Shown one piece after another: positions 1-5,896 of a stretch of 6,450 nt of DNA. Source of the DNA: Synechococcus sp. MED850 (GTDB lineage Bacteria; Cyanobacteriota; Cyanobacteriia; PCC-6307; Cyanobiaceae); the NCBI GenBank assembly GCA_002700765.1, contig PAEP01000017.1, forward strand, positions 24,692 to 31,141, in the 5' to 3' direction. The position numbers were made by a program, and so were the translations under genes. Numbering within the stretch: the stretch's first letter is position 1; each line of letters starts with the position of its first letter. The notes under the pieces are model-generated. The model did no database searches, was not told the origin of the DNA, and saw nothing but the letters and a program-made list of their open reading frames with translations.

Positions 1-2055
1 ATCGGCAGAGATGGGGAGATTCGCAACCTGATCAAGGTGCTGTCGCGCCGCAGCAAGAACAACCCGGTGCTGATCGGAGCGCCAGGGGTCGGCAAAACCG
101 CGATTGCCGAGCTGCTGGCCCAGCGCATTGTGTCCGGGGAGGTGCCGGATTCGCTGCAGGGGCTGCGCCTGGTGGCCCTTGATCTCGGTGCCCTGATCGC
201 CGGTGCCAAGTTTCGCGGTCAGTTTGAGGAGCGATTGAGGGCCGTTCTGGAGGAGGTGAGTGGGTCCGATTCCGGGGTTGTGCTGTTCATCGATGAACTG
301 CACACGATGGTCGGCAGTGAACGCAGCAGCACCGATGCCGGCAGCTTGCTGAAACCCGCCTTGGCGCGCGGCGATCTGCGTTGCATCGGAGCCACCACGC
401 CGGAGGACTATCGGCGCACCGTTGAAAAAGATCCTGCCCTGAATCGCCGCTTTCAACAGGTGCTGATCCGTGAGCCGGATCTCCCGCTGAGCCTGGAGAT
501 TCTGCGTGGCTTAAAAGAGCGCTACGAGTTGCACCACGGCGTCTCGATCACCGATGAGGCGATTGAGACGGCGAACCGGCTGGCCGATCGTTACATCAGT
601 GATCGCTGTCTGCCGGACAAGGCGATTGATCTGATCGATGAGGCTGCAGCACAGCTGAAGATGGATGTGACCTCGAAGCCTCAGGTGGTGGAGGAGGCCG
701 AGGCGGAGCTGCGGCGCGTTGAACTCGCCCTGCTCTCGGCGGAACGTGCGCCGGAGTCCGAGCGGATTCAGCTGCAGAGCAACAGGTTGGAGGCCTCCGG
801 CCGTCTCGACGACCTTCGCCGCCGTTGGCAGGAGGAGCGAGCCCAGCTGGATGAACTCGGCCAGCTCCTGCAGCAGGATGAGGATCTACGTCATGCCATC
901 GCTGAAGCGGAGCGCCAGGGCAACCTCGAGGAAGCGGCTCGACTTCAGTACGACCAGCTGCACACGGTGCAGCAGCGGCGTGAGCAGCTGGAGGCCACGC
1001 AGGCGCAAGCCCAGGCGGATGGTTCGGCCCTGCTGCGTGAGCAGGTTGAGGCGGGCGATATCGCCGATCTCGTCGCCCGCTGGACGGGGATTCCCGTGCA
1101 GCGGTTGATGGCCGGGGAGCGGCGCAAACTGCTGACACTGGAATCCCATTTGGCAGAGCGGGTCATCGGTCAGGCACCTGCGGTGGCCGTGGTGGCTGCA
1201 GCGATCCGACGCGCCCGCGCCGGCATGAAGGATCCCCGTCGCCCCGTCGGTTCCTTCCTGTTCCTCGGTCCAACGGGTGTGGGCAAAACAGAGCTGGCGA
1301 AGGCCCTGGCCGCCTCACTCTTCGATGAGGAGGAGGCTCTGGTCCGCCTGGACATGAGCGAATTCATGGAGCGCAATGCCGTGGCGCGGTTGATCGGAGC
1401 CCCCCCGGGATACGTGGGTTACGAGGAGGGGGGACAGCTCACGGAGGCTGTGCGTCGCCGCCCCTACGCGGTGCTGCTCCTCGATGAAGTGGAGAAAGCT
1501 CACCCCGACGTCTTCAATCTGCTGCTGCAAGTCCTGGATGACGGACGCCTCACCGATTCCCAGGGGCGCACGGTTGATTTCCGTCACACCGTTGTGGTGA
1601 TGACGAGCAATCTGGCCAGTCGTCAGATCCTCGACCATGCCCGTTCGGAGTCCTCGGACGATGACCAGCTGCAGGAGCAGGTGGATGCAGCGCTGGCCAG
1701 CCAGTTTCGCCCTGAATTTCTCAATCGCATCGATGAGGTGATCCGGTTCAGGCCCTTGGAGGTGTCAGATCTTGAGCGGATCGTGCGTCTGCAGCTGGCG
1801 GACCTGGCGGCGCTTCTGGCGGAGCAGGGTCTCGCCCTGCAGGTGGATGATGATGTTGTCGATCGGCTGGCCCGGCAGGGATATGAGCCGGAATACGGCG
1901 CTAGGCCTCTGAGGCGAGTCTTGCGTCGTCAGCTTGAGAATCCGTTGGCCACGGAGTTGCTCGAGGAGCGGTTCAGTGGCGTTCGCGGTGTCAAGGTGCG
2001 AGCCGGGGCGTCGCTGGACGCACCGCTGATTTTTGATCCAGACCCTCACCTGTAG
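1..2055 (+). CDS. clpB2: ClpB-type Hsp100 AAA+ chaperone, probably ClpB2 (5' end outside window)
   Basis: The frame is open from base 1 ([13 protein letters not shown]...) and ends at TAG 2053-2055, giving 684 residues. ClpB proteins have about 860, so the N-domain and start of NBD1 lie upstream; the GTG at 37 is internal. ClpB hexamers thread aggregated protein through a central pore using ATP. Visible in window numbering: NBD1 Walker A GAPGVGKT (26-33), pore loop [12 protein letters not shown] (Phe71 where Tyr is usual), Walker B FIDE (Asp98/Glu99), arginine fingers in LNRRF (Arg149/150), a full-length coiled-coil M domain (about 228-350), NBD2 Walker A GPTGVGKT (423-430), pore loop GYVGYEEGG (470-478), Walker B LLLDE (Asp495/Glu496), sensor-2 GARPLRR near the C-terminus. 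The long M domain and absence of an IGF/IGL ClpP-binding loop favour ClpB over ClpC or ClpA. Position before secE suggests the second, non-heat-shock cyanobacterial paralogue; that paralogue call is inference. The gap to secE is about 26 bases. Confidence 0.93.
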   Translation: MGRDGEIRNLIKVLSRRSKNNPVLIGAPGVGKTAIAELLAQRIVSGEVPDSLQGLRLVALDLGALIAGAKFRGQFEERLRAVLEEVSGSDSGVVLFIDELHTMVGSERSSTDAGSLLKPALARGDLRCIGATTPEDYRRTVEKDPALNRRFQQVLIREPDLPLSLEILRGLKERYELHHGVSITDEAIETANRLADRYISDRCLPDKAIDLIDEAAAQLKMDVTSKPQVVEEAEAELRRVELALLSAERAPESERIQLQSNRLEASGRLDDLRRRWQEERAQLDELGQLLQQDEDLRHAIAEAERQGNLEEAARLQYDQLHTVQQRREQLEATQAQAQADGSALLREQVEAGDIADLVARWTGIPVQRLMAGERRKLLTLESHLAERVIGQAPAVAVVAAAIRRARAGMKDPRRPVGSFLFLGPTGVGKTELAKALAASLFDEEEALVRLDMSEFMERNAVARLIGAPPGYVGYEEGGQLTEAVRRRPYAVLLLDEVEKAHPDVFNLLLQVLDDGRLTDSQGRTVDFRHTVVVMTSNLASRQILDHARSESSDDDQLQEQVDAALASQFRPEFLNRIDEVIRFRPLEVSDLERIVRLQLADLAALLAEQGLALQVDDDVVDRLARQGYEPEYGARPLRRVLRRQLENPLATELLEERFSGVRGVKVRAGASLDAPLIFDPDPHL

Positions 2056-2066
2056 GGCGTCCGGTA

Positions 2067-2073
2067 AGGTGAT
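2067..2073 (+). promoter_or_regulatory. Shine-Dalgarno-like site for secE
   Basis: AGGTGAT is complementary to seven bases of the anti-Shine-Dalgarno end of 16S rRNA. It sits 8 bases before GTG 2082 and overlaps the alternative TTG at 2073, so it supports 2082 as the start. It is the clearest such site in the window; nusG, rplK, rplJ and rplL have none at normal spacing. Confidence 0.5.
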
Positions 2074-2081
2074 TGTTTGAC

Positions 2082-2363
2082 GTGCCGCTGTTCAGCAGCA
2101 AGTCAACCTCCGGTCAAAGCCCAGTGACCAGCCCAACGTCCGAGGACACCACGACAACAGGTGCCGAGTCCGGTACTGAAACGACTCGACAGGGCGGCTT
2201 TCTGGCTGCCACGCTCGAGGAGCTGAAATTAGTGGTCTGGCCCAGCCGCCAGCAGCTGTTCAGCGAATCAGTCGCCGTGATTCTGATGGTCAGCCTTTCG
2301 GCTGCCACCATCGCCGCTGTGAGTCGTTTCTTCGGGTGGGCCTCGTCTCAGGTGTTCCGCTGA
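2082..2363 (+). CDS. secE: Preprotein translocase subunit SecE
   Basis: SecE clamps SecY in the SecYEG channel of the plasma membrane (and, in cyanobacteria, probably thylakoids). The 93-residue product has a polar Ser/Thr/Glu-rich N-terminus (about 1-37), the SecE signature LEELKLVVWPSRQQ (45-58), which lies as an amphipathic cytoplasmic helix in the family, and one membrane segment (about 63-81, SVAVILMVSLSAATIAAVS). This is the short single-span form typical of cyanobacteria and many bacteria, unlike the three-span E. coli form. The start is uncertain. GTG 2082 is chosen because AGGTGAT lies just upstream. GTG 2124 (protein beginning MTSPTSED, 79 residues) is equally plausible by length, and TTG 2073 is too close to the ribosome site. 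It sits between clpB2 and nusG, 17 bases before nusG; secE-nusG is a widespread bacterial pair. Confidence 0.93.
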   Translation: MPLFSSKSTSGQSPVTSPTSEDTTTTGAESGTETTRQGGFLAATLEELKLVVWPSRQQLFSESVAVILMVSLSAATIAAVSRFFGWASSQVFR

Positions 2364-2380
2364 TTTGAGCCATCCTTCCC

Positions 2381-3067
2381 GTGTCTGAAGAGCTGACAAC
2401 AACGGAGTCTCCAGTCGAGGCCCCCTCTGCCGAAATCCTTGATCTGCCCGCTCCCAACGACGGTGAGGAGGGCACGCTTCAGTCGATGCAGGGCGCCAAC
2501 ACGGCCATCGCACGCTGGTACGCGGTTCAGGTGGCTTCAAGTTGCGAGAAGAAGGTCAAAGCCACCCTTGAGCAGCGCGCCGTCACCCTTGGCGTGAGCA
2601 ACAGAATTCTCGAGATCGAGATCCCCCAAACGCCGGCGGTCAAATTAAAGAAGGACGGCACGCGTCAATCCACCGAGGAGAAGGTGTTCCCCGGGTACGT
2701 GCTGGTTCGGATGGTGCTCGATGAGGACACGATGATGGCCGTCCGCAGCACCCCGAATGTGATCAATTTCGTTGGTGCAGAGGATCGGCGTGCCACGGGT
2801 AAGGCCCGAGGGCACATCAAGCCAAGGCCGTTGAGTCGGGCGGAAGTGGATCGCATCTTCAAGCGCGCTGCTGAGAAGAAGACGGTGGTCAAGGTGGATC
2901 TCACCGAGGGGGATCAGATCCTTGTCACCGCTGGTCCGTTCAAGGATTTCCAGGGTGAGGTGATCGAAGTCTCCGGTGAGCGCAACAAGCTCAAGGCGCT
3001 GCTTTCGATCTTCGGTCGGGAGACGCCGGTTGAGCTGGAGTTCTCCCAGATCAGCAAACAGAACTGA
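2381..3067 (+). CDS. nusG: Transcription termination/antitermination factor NusG
   Basis: NusG binds the RNA polymerase clamp through its NGN domain and contacts Rho or ribosomal S10 through its KOW domain, modulating pausing, termination and coupling to translation. The 228-residue product has an acidic, probably disordered N-terminal extension (1-44), an NGN domain (about 45-160: RWYAVQVAS, then KVFPGYVLVRM and STPNVINFVG), and a C-terminal KOW domain (about 171-226) with the motif EGDQILVTAGPFKDFQGEV. E. coli NusG has about 181 residues, the difference being mostly the N-terminal tail. The start is GTG 2381 without a visible Shine-Dalgarno sequence. An in-frame ATG at 2486 (residue 36) would give a protein nearer the usual length, but the tail reads as ordinary coding sequence and leaves a sensible 17-base gap to secE. 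Cyanobacteria generally lack Rho, so the KOW partner is more likely the ribosome; that is inference. Confidence 0.96.
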   Translation: MSEELTTTESPVEAPSAEILDLPAPNDGEEGTLQSMQGANTAIARWYAVQVASSCEKKVKATLEQRAVTLGVSNRILEIEIPQTPAVKLKKDGTRQSTEEKVFPGYVLVRMVLDEDTMMAVRSTPNVINFVGAEDRRATGKARGHIKPRPLSRAEVDRIFKRAAEKKTVVKVDLTEGDQILVTAGPFKDFQGEVIEVSGERNKLKALLSIFGRETPVELEFSQISKQN

Positions 3068-3076
3068 TTAGGCGGC

Positions 3077-3157
3077 GGCCGTCTCCCTGCGGAGGGCGGC
3101 CACATGGGTGGTGTTCCCCCCTGCCGCGCCAGGCCTGAGGGCCTGGCGAATCCGCAG
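3077..3157 (+). promoter_or_regulatory. Two GC-rich hairpins in the nusG-rplK gap
   Basis: The 110-base gap holds two stem-loops. The first (3077-3101) pairs GGCCG with CGGCC and CTCC with GGAG around a CTGC loop. The second has a perfect 9-bp stem, CGCCAGGCC (3127-3135) with GGCCTGGCG (3140-3148), closed by a TGAG loop, and can be extended by CTGC (3121-3124) with GCAG (3154-3157). No U-run follows either stem, so they are not typical intrinsic terminators. In E. coli the leader before rplK carries the L1 feedback site. These hairpins are in the right place for such a leader, a pause site or an mRNA-processing site, but no specific L1-binding motif is recognised. Confidence 0.45.
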
Positions 3158-3177
3158 CTGTTGAAACCCCCCAGTCG

Positions 3178-3603
3178 ATGGCCAAGAAAATCACAGCAGT
3201 CATCAAGCTGGCCCTGCAGGCCGGCAAAGCCAACCCTGCGCCGCCGGTGGGTCCTGCCCTCGGTCAGCACGGGGTGAACATCATGATGTTCTGCAAGGAG
3301 TACAACGCCCGCACGCAGGACAAGGCTGGCTATGTGATTCCGGTGGAGATTTCGGTCTATGAGGACCGCAGCTTCACCTTCATCACCAAGACGCCACCGG
3401 CGTCGGTGTTGATCACAAAAGCCGCTGGCATCCAGAAGGGTGCTGGTGAGTCCGCCAAGGGCAATGTCGGATCGATCAGTCGGGCCCAGCTCGAGGAGAT
3501 CGCCAAGACCAAGCTCCCCGACCTCAATTGCACCAGTGTTGACTCCGCCATGCGGATCATCGAGGGCACCGCTCGCAACATGGGCGTTGCCATCAGCGAC
3601 TGA
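3178..3603 (+). CDS. rplK: 50S ribosomal protein L11
   Basis: L11 binds the GTPase-associated region of 23S rRNA with L10 at the base of the L12 stalk and takes part in elongation-factor turnover. The 141 residues match the usual length (142 in E. coli). The N-terminal domain shows the proline-rich segment [20 protein letters not shown] (about 20-39), which bears the thiostrepton-site prolines. The C-terminal RNA-binding domain (about 70-141) contains [30 protein letters not shown] and ends [15 protein letters not shown]. The ATG at 3178 begins the canonical MAKKI sequence. It has no Shine-Dalgarno sequence (the upstream bases are C-rich). It is followed by rplA after 77 bases. Confidence 0.98.
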   Translation: MAKKITAVIKLALQAGKANPAPPVGPALGQHGVNIMMFCKEYNARTQDKAGYVIPVEISVYEDRSFTFITKTPPASVLITKAAGIQKGAGESAKGNVGSISRAQLEEIAKTKLPDLNCTSVDSAMRIIEGTARNMGVAISD

Positions 3604-3639
3604 ATCTTCAGTCGTCATCTCATCCTCTGAAACCTCACC

Positions 3640-3660
3640 GGGGGAGACATCAACGATGTC
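3640..3660 (+). promoter_or_regulatory. G-run plus 6-bp hairpin upstream of rplA
   Basis: GGGGGAG (3640-3646) merges into a perfect hairpin, GACATC (3646-3651), loop AAC, GATGTC (3655-3660), ending 20 bases before the rplA ATG. GGGGGAG resembles a Shine-Dalgarno site but lies about 34 bases from the rplA start. It is correctly spaced only for ATG 3656, which is out of frame with rplA. It may be a ribosome standby site or an L1-binding leader. The structure is seen; the role is inference. Confidence 0.35.
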
Positions 3661-3680
3661 GTTCGCACCCCACATCTGCT

Positions 3681-4388
3681 ATGCCCAAAATTTCAAAACG
3701 GCTGGCCAGCTTGGCCGGCAAAATCGAGGATCGGTCGTATCCACCCCTCGAGGCGATTGCCCTGGTCAAGGACAACGCCAACGCCAAATTCGACGAGACG
3801 ATGGAGGTCCATGTGCGTCTCGGCATCGATCCGAAGTACACCGATCAGCAGTTGCGGACCACCGTTGCGCTCCCCAATGGCACCGGACAGTCGGTGCGCA
3901 TCGCTGTGGTGACGCGCGGTGAAAAGGTGGCTGAAGCAAAAGCCGCTGGCGCTGAACTGGCTGGTGAAGAGGAGTTGGTGGAAACGATCAGCAAGGGCGA
4001 GATGAATTTCGACCTGTTGATCGCCACTCCGGACATGATGCCCAAGGTGGCGAAGCTCGGACGGGTGCTTGGTCCTCGCGGTCTGATGCCCAATCCCAAG
4101 GCTGGGACGGTGACCACCGACCTTGCCGCTGCGATCAAGGAATTCAAGGCAGGAAAGCTGGAATTCCGGGCGGACCGCACCGGCATCGTCCACGTGCGTT
4201 TCGGTAAGGCCAGCTTCAGTGCTGAAGCACTTCTGGAGAACCTCAAAACTCTGCAGGAGACCATCGATCGCAACAAGCCCAGTGGCGCCAAGGGGCGTTA
4301 TTGGAAGTCGTTGTATGTGACCTCCACCATGGGTCCCTCGGTGCAGGTGGATTATTCCGCTCTTCAGGACATTGCTCAGGACGGCTGA
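3681..4388 (+). CDS. rplA: 50S ribosomal protein L1
   Basis: L1 binds helices 76-78 of 23S rRNA and forms the mobile stalk that helps release E-site tRNA; in many bacteria it also represses translation of its own mRNA. The product is 235 residues (234 in E. coli). The L1 signature is clear in the middle: [20 protein letters not shown] followed by TVTTD, with the domain II region [19 protein letters not shown] before it. The C-terminal part returns to domain I with [20 protein letters not shown] and ends [23 protein letters not shown] 3681 gives the expected MPKISKR N-terminus. The stop at 4386-4388 lies inside a short palindrome, GGCTG-ATT-CAGCC (4383-4395). A structured 238-base gap separates it from rplJ. 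Confidence 0.98.
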   Translation: MPKISKRLASLAGKIEDRSYPPLEAIALVKDNANAKFDETMEVHVRLGIDPKYTDQQLRTTVALPNGTGQSVRIAVVTRGEKVAEAKAAGAELAGEEELVETISKGEMNFDLLIATPDMMPKVAKLGRVLGPRGLMPNPKAGTVTTDLAAAIKEFKAGKLEFRADRTGIVHVRFGKASFSAEALLENLKTLQETIDRNKPSGAKGRYWKSLYVTSTMGPSVQVDYSALQDIAQDG

Positions 4389-4414
4389 TTCAGCCACTCC
4401 TGTAATGTTTGAAG

Positions 4415-4444
4415 TTGGCGAAAGCCAATACGGGCACGCGCCCG
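4415..4444 (+). promoter_or_regulatory. Two small hairpins early in the rplA-rplJ gap
   Basis: TTGGC-GAAA-GCCAA (4415-4428) is a perfect 5-bp stem with a GNRA tetraloop. CGGGC-ACGC-GCCCG (4431-4444) is a perfect 5-bp stem two bases later. No U-run follows either, so neither is a convincing terminator. They may be part of the rplJ leader fold, cap the rplA message after processing, or mark an RNase site; the sequence alone does not decide. Confidence 0.4.
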
Positions 4445-4454
4445 GCCAGAGACA

Positions 4455-4505
4455 GCAGGTTGTCTTGGACTGACATTGCGTTCAGTCCTTTGATGTAACT
4501 CCTGC
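4455..4505 (+). promoter_or_regulatory. Putative ribosomal protein L10 leader (L10-L12 binding element)
   Basis: An outer helix GCAGG (4455-4459) with CCTGC (4501-4505) encloses an inner helix GGACTGA (4467-4473) with TCAGTCC (4482-4488). The asymmetric internal loop between them is TTGTCTT on the 5' side and TTTGATGTAACT on the 3' side. A helix, an asymmetric and possibly kink-turn internal loop, and a second helix upstream of rplJ is the arrangement known for L10 leaders, where the L10-L12 complex binds its own mRNA and lowers rplJ-rplL translation. The helices are seen directly. The L10 assignment rests on position and general shape, not on a covariance-model match. Confidence 0.5.
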
Positions 4506-4536
4506 CGAGGCAGACGCGACACGATTTTCCCGAAAA

Positions 4537-4624
4537 GGATTGGATCGGCACGCGGCCTCGTCTTCGTTGTGAAGACTCGATCGGCCGTGTGCCCCGCTTG
4601 TTCCCCCTCGATCCGATCCAATCC
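4537..4624 (+). promoter_or_regulatory. Long hairpin enclosing the rplJ translation start region
   Basis: GGATTGGATCGG (4537-4548) is the exact reverse complement of CCGATCCAATCC (4613-4624), which ends two bases before the rplJ ATG. Inside it, GGCACGCGGCC (4547-4557) pairs with GGCCGTGTGCC (4583-4593), 11 bp including one G-U, capped by GTCTTC (4560-4565) with GAAGAC (4571-4576). The outer and inner stems share only 4547-4548. The fold would hold the bases just upstream of a start codon that has no Shine-Dalgarno sequence. It is probably the expression platform of the rplJ leader. Pairing is certain on paper; the control role is inferred. Confidence 0.6.
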
Positions 4625-4626
4625 CT

Positions 4627-5154
4627 ATGGGCCGCACGCTGGAGAGCAAGCAGCAGATCGTCGGAGAGCTCAAAGAGCTCCTCGCCGAAGCCGAACTGGC
4701 GCTGGTTCTTGATTACAAGGGCCTTTCCATCAAGGAAATGTCCGACCTGCGGGATCGTCTGCGGGCCGGCAACGGCATTTGCAAGGTGACCAAAAACACC
4801 TTGATGCGCCGTGCCATTGATGGTGACAGCTCCTGGGCCAACCTCGATTCCCTGCTGACCGGCACCAATGCCTTTGTCCTGATCAAGGGCGATGTCGGTG
4901 CTGGCGTGAAAGCCGTCCAGGCTTTCCAGAAGGACACCAAGAAATCCGAGACCAAAGGCGGCCTCTTCGAAGGCAAGCTCCTGTCTCAGGACGAGATCAA
5001 AGCCATCGGTGACCTCCCCTCCAAGGAGGTTCTTATGGCGCAGATTGCTGGTGCGATCAATGCCGTGGCCACCAAGGTCGCTGTCGGCATCAACGAGGTT
5101 CCCTCCGGCATCGCGCGGGCGCTCAAGCAGCACGCCGAAGGTGGCGACAGCTGA
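4627..5154 (+). CDS. rplJ: 50S ribosomal protein L10
   Basis: L10 anchors the L7/L12 dimers to 23S rRNA beside L11, building the stalk that recruits elongation factors. The 175-residue product is slightly longer than E. coli L10 (165). The N-terminal rRNA-binding domain shows [37 protein letters not shown] and [13 protein letters not shown] (about 4-62), all family-typical. The middle contains [10 protein letters not shown] and the [20 protein letters not shown] segment before the C-terminal helix (about 137-172), where L12 dimers attach. How many dimers it carries cannot be read reliably by eye. ATG 4627 has no Shine-Dalgarno sequence and sits directly after the closing strand of a long hairpin. 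rplL follows after 56 bases. In E. coli the L10-L12 complex represses this pair, and the leader here fits that kind of control. Confidence 0.98.
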   Translation: MGRTLESKQQIVGELKELLAEAELALVLDYKGLSIKEMSDLRDRLRAGNGICKVTKNTLMRRAIDGDSSWANLDSLLTGTNAFVLIKGDVGAGVKAVQAFQKDTKKSETKGGLFEGKLLSQDEIKAIGDLPSKEVLMAQIAGAINAVATKVAVGINEVPSGIARALKQHAEGGDS

Positions 5155-5210
5155 GCGCTCTCTGCCGACATCACTGGTTTCACTGATCTGTTGCTTCTTC
5201 ACTCACAACC

Positions 5211-5606
5211 ATGTCTGCAAAAACCGACGAAATTCTCGAATCACTGAAATCGCTTTCTCTGCTTGAAGCTTCCGAGCTGGTCAAGCAGATCGAAGAGGCT
5301 TTCGGTGTCTCCGCTGCCGCTTCGGCGGGTGTGGTGATGGCTGCCCCTGGCGCTGCTGGTGGTGGCGATGGTGGCGAGGCCGCTGAAGAGAAGACGGAAT
5401 TCGACGTCATTCTCGAAAGCTTTGATGCTTCCGCCAAGATCAAAGTGCTCAAGGCAGTCCGTAACGCCACAGGTCTGGGCCTTGGCGATGCCAAGGCGCT
5501 GGTCGAGGCTGCTCCGAAGGCTGTCAAGGAAGGCATCTCCAAAGAGGAGGCCGAGGCTCTCAAGAAGGAAATCGAAGAAGTGGGCGGCAAAGTCACCCTC
5601 AAGTGA
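5211..5606 (+). CDS. rplL: 50S ribosomal protein L7/L12
   Basis: L7/L12 is the multicopy stalk protein whose C-terminal domain contacts EF-Tu, EF-G, IF2 and release factors. The 131 residues show all three parts: an N-terminal dimerisation helix pair (about 1-33, [20 protein letters not shown]), a flexible Ala/Gly-rich hinge (about 34-60, with [17 protein letters not shown]), and a globular C-terminal domain (about 61-131) with the factor-binding stretch [20 protein letters not shown] and ending VGGKVTLK. It is about ten residues longer than the E. coli protein, mainly in the hinge. ATG 5211 is preceded by a C/T-rich stretch (about 5187-5210) without a Shine-Dalgarno sequence. It is the last gene of the operon, with terminator hairpins directly downstream. 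Confidence 0.98.
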   Translation: MSAKTDEILESLKSLSLLEASELVKQIEEAFGVSAAASAGVVMAAPGAAGGGDGGEAAEEKTEFDVILESFDASAKIKVLKAVRNATGLGLGDAKALVEAAPKAVKEGISKEEAEALKKEIEEVGGKVTLK

Positions 5607-5613
5607 TTGGCGG

Positions 5614-5651
5614 GTTGGTCCCCCGGGACCGATGCCTCCGCTCGCTTTTTT
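5614..5651 (+). terminator. Possible first terminator or 3' hairpin after rplL
   Basis: Eight bases after the rplL stop, GTTGGTCCC pairs with GGGACCGAT (5614-5633, including G-U pairs) around a tiny C-rich loop. A run of six T follows at 5646-5651, but 12 bases separate stem and T-run, unlike a canonical intrinsic terminator. It could be a weak terminator or a stability hairpin ahead of the stronger one downstream. Confidence 0.35.
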
Positions 5652-5666
5652 CGTTGTTCTGGTCAC

Positions 5667-5697
5667 AGGGTTCCTTGCTTGCAAGGGACCCTTTTTT
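5667..5697 (+). terminator. Rho-independent terminator of the rplL end of the operon
   Basis: AGGGTTCCTTGC (5667-5678) is complementary to GCAAGGGACCCT (5681-5692) with one G-U pair. The innermost pairs open to form the loop, leaving a stem of 10-11 bp. A run of T (5692-5697) follows immediately. This is a textbook intrinsic terminator and the main stop for the + strand operon. Confidence 0.9.
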
Positions 5698-5714
5698 GTT
5701 GGAACCAAGCCAAT

Positions 5715-5741
5715 AAAAAACCCCGCCGAAGGCAGGGTTTT
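5715..5741 (-). terminator. Terminator of the leftward DUF3747 gene, possibly bidirectional
   Basis: Read on the - strand, CCCTGCC-TTC-GGCGGGG forms a 7-bp stem with one U-G pair and an alternative CUUCG loop, followed by six T and then ATT. Read on the + strand the equivalent stem has a C-A mismatch and only four T (5738-5741), so it works better for the - strand. The DUF3747 stop is at 5897, leaving a 3'UTR of about 155 bases before this hairpin. Confidence 0.8.
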
Positions 5742-5797
5742 ATGGATGGAACGCATTCAGGAGTCTGTCCTTGTTTCGACCCTGAAGAGGCGGTCAG

Positions 5798-5809
5798 CAC
5801 TCCTCACAC
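5798..5809 (+). ncRNA. Yfr1 core motif (Yfr1-like RNA or antisense Yfr1 target)
   Basis: CACTCCTCACAC contains the ultraconserved unpaired core (ACUCCUCACAC) known from the cyanobacterial small RNA Yfr1. On the + strand it lies between a weak 4-bp stem, GACC (5778-5781) with GGTC (5792-5795), and a 6-bp stem, TGAAAC (5813-5818) with GTTTCA (5830-5835). That loosely matches the stem, open motif, stem layout of Yfr1. Against a real Yfr1 gene: no U-run terminator follows, no promoter is evident, and in Prochlorococcus Yfr1 is known beside trxA and guaB. On the - strand the motif lies in the DUF3747 3'UTR and would be perfectly complementary to Yfr1. The coordinates mark only the motif. Confidence 0.3.
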
Positions 5810-5842
5810 AAATGAAACCTAAGCCAATCGTTTCAAGCAGGA

Positions 5843-5859
5843 AGTGCCAGCAAGGCACT
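5843..5859 (-). other. Hairpin in the DUF3747 3'UTR with a repeated arm
   Basis: AGTGCC (5843-5848), loop AGCAA, GGCACT (5854-5859) is a perfect 6-bp stem-loop without a T-run on either strand. AGTGCCAG recurs at 5874-5881, so GGCACT could pair with either copy, giving two exclusive folds. It is probably a 3'UTR structure; no function can be assigned. Confidence 0.35.
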
Positions 5860-5896
5860 CTGTCAACCGTCACAGTGCCAGTTAGTTTGATTCGGT

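Noticed and set aside
596..1138. Antisense open frame of 180 codons opposite the ClpB M domain
   Set aside because: The product is a Pro/Ala/Arg-rich low-complexity translation, typical of a shadow of GC-rich coding DNA.
3656..3922. Short + strand frame beginning at ATG 3656 with a good Shine-Dalgarno spacing, overlapping rplA
   Set aside because: It runs about 88 codons inside rplA in another frame with no recognisable product. It is kept only as a possible regulatory start, not as a gene.
3693..4397. Long antisense open frame (234 codons) opposite rplA
   Set aside because: It lies wholly over a conserved ribosomal gene in GC-rich DNA, where codon bias keeps the opposite strand open. The translation shows no recognisable domain.
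4470..4499. Sigma70-like boxes CTGACA and TGTAAC with 18-base spacing before rplJ
   Set aside because: The match is partial, and the same bases are better explained as helix and loop of the putative L10 leader, which requires transcription from further upstream.
4390..5202. Antisense open frame of 270 codons across the rplJ leader and rplJ
   Set aside because: Most of it mirrors rplJ, and the rest crosses the structured leader. No family resemblance or ribosome-binding site supports it.
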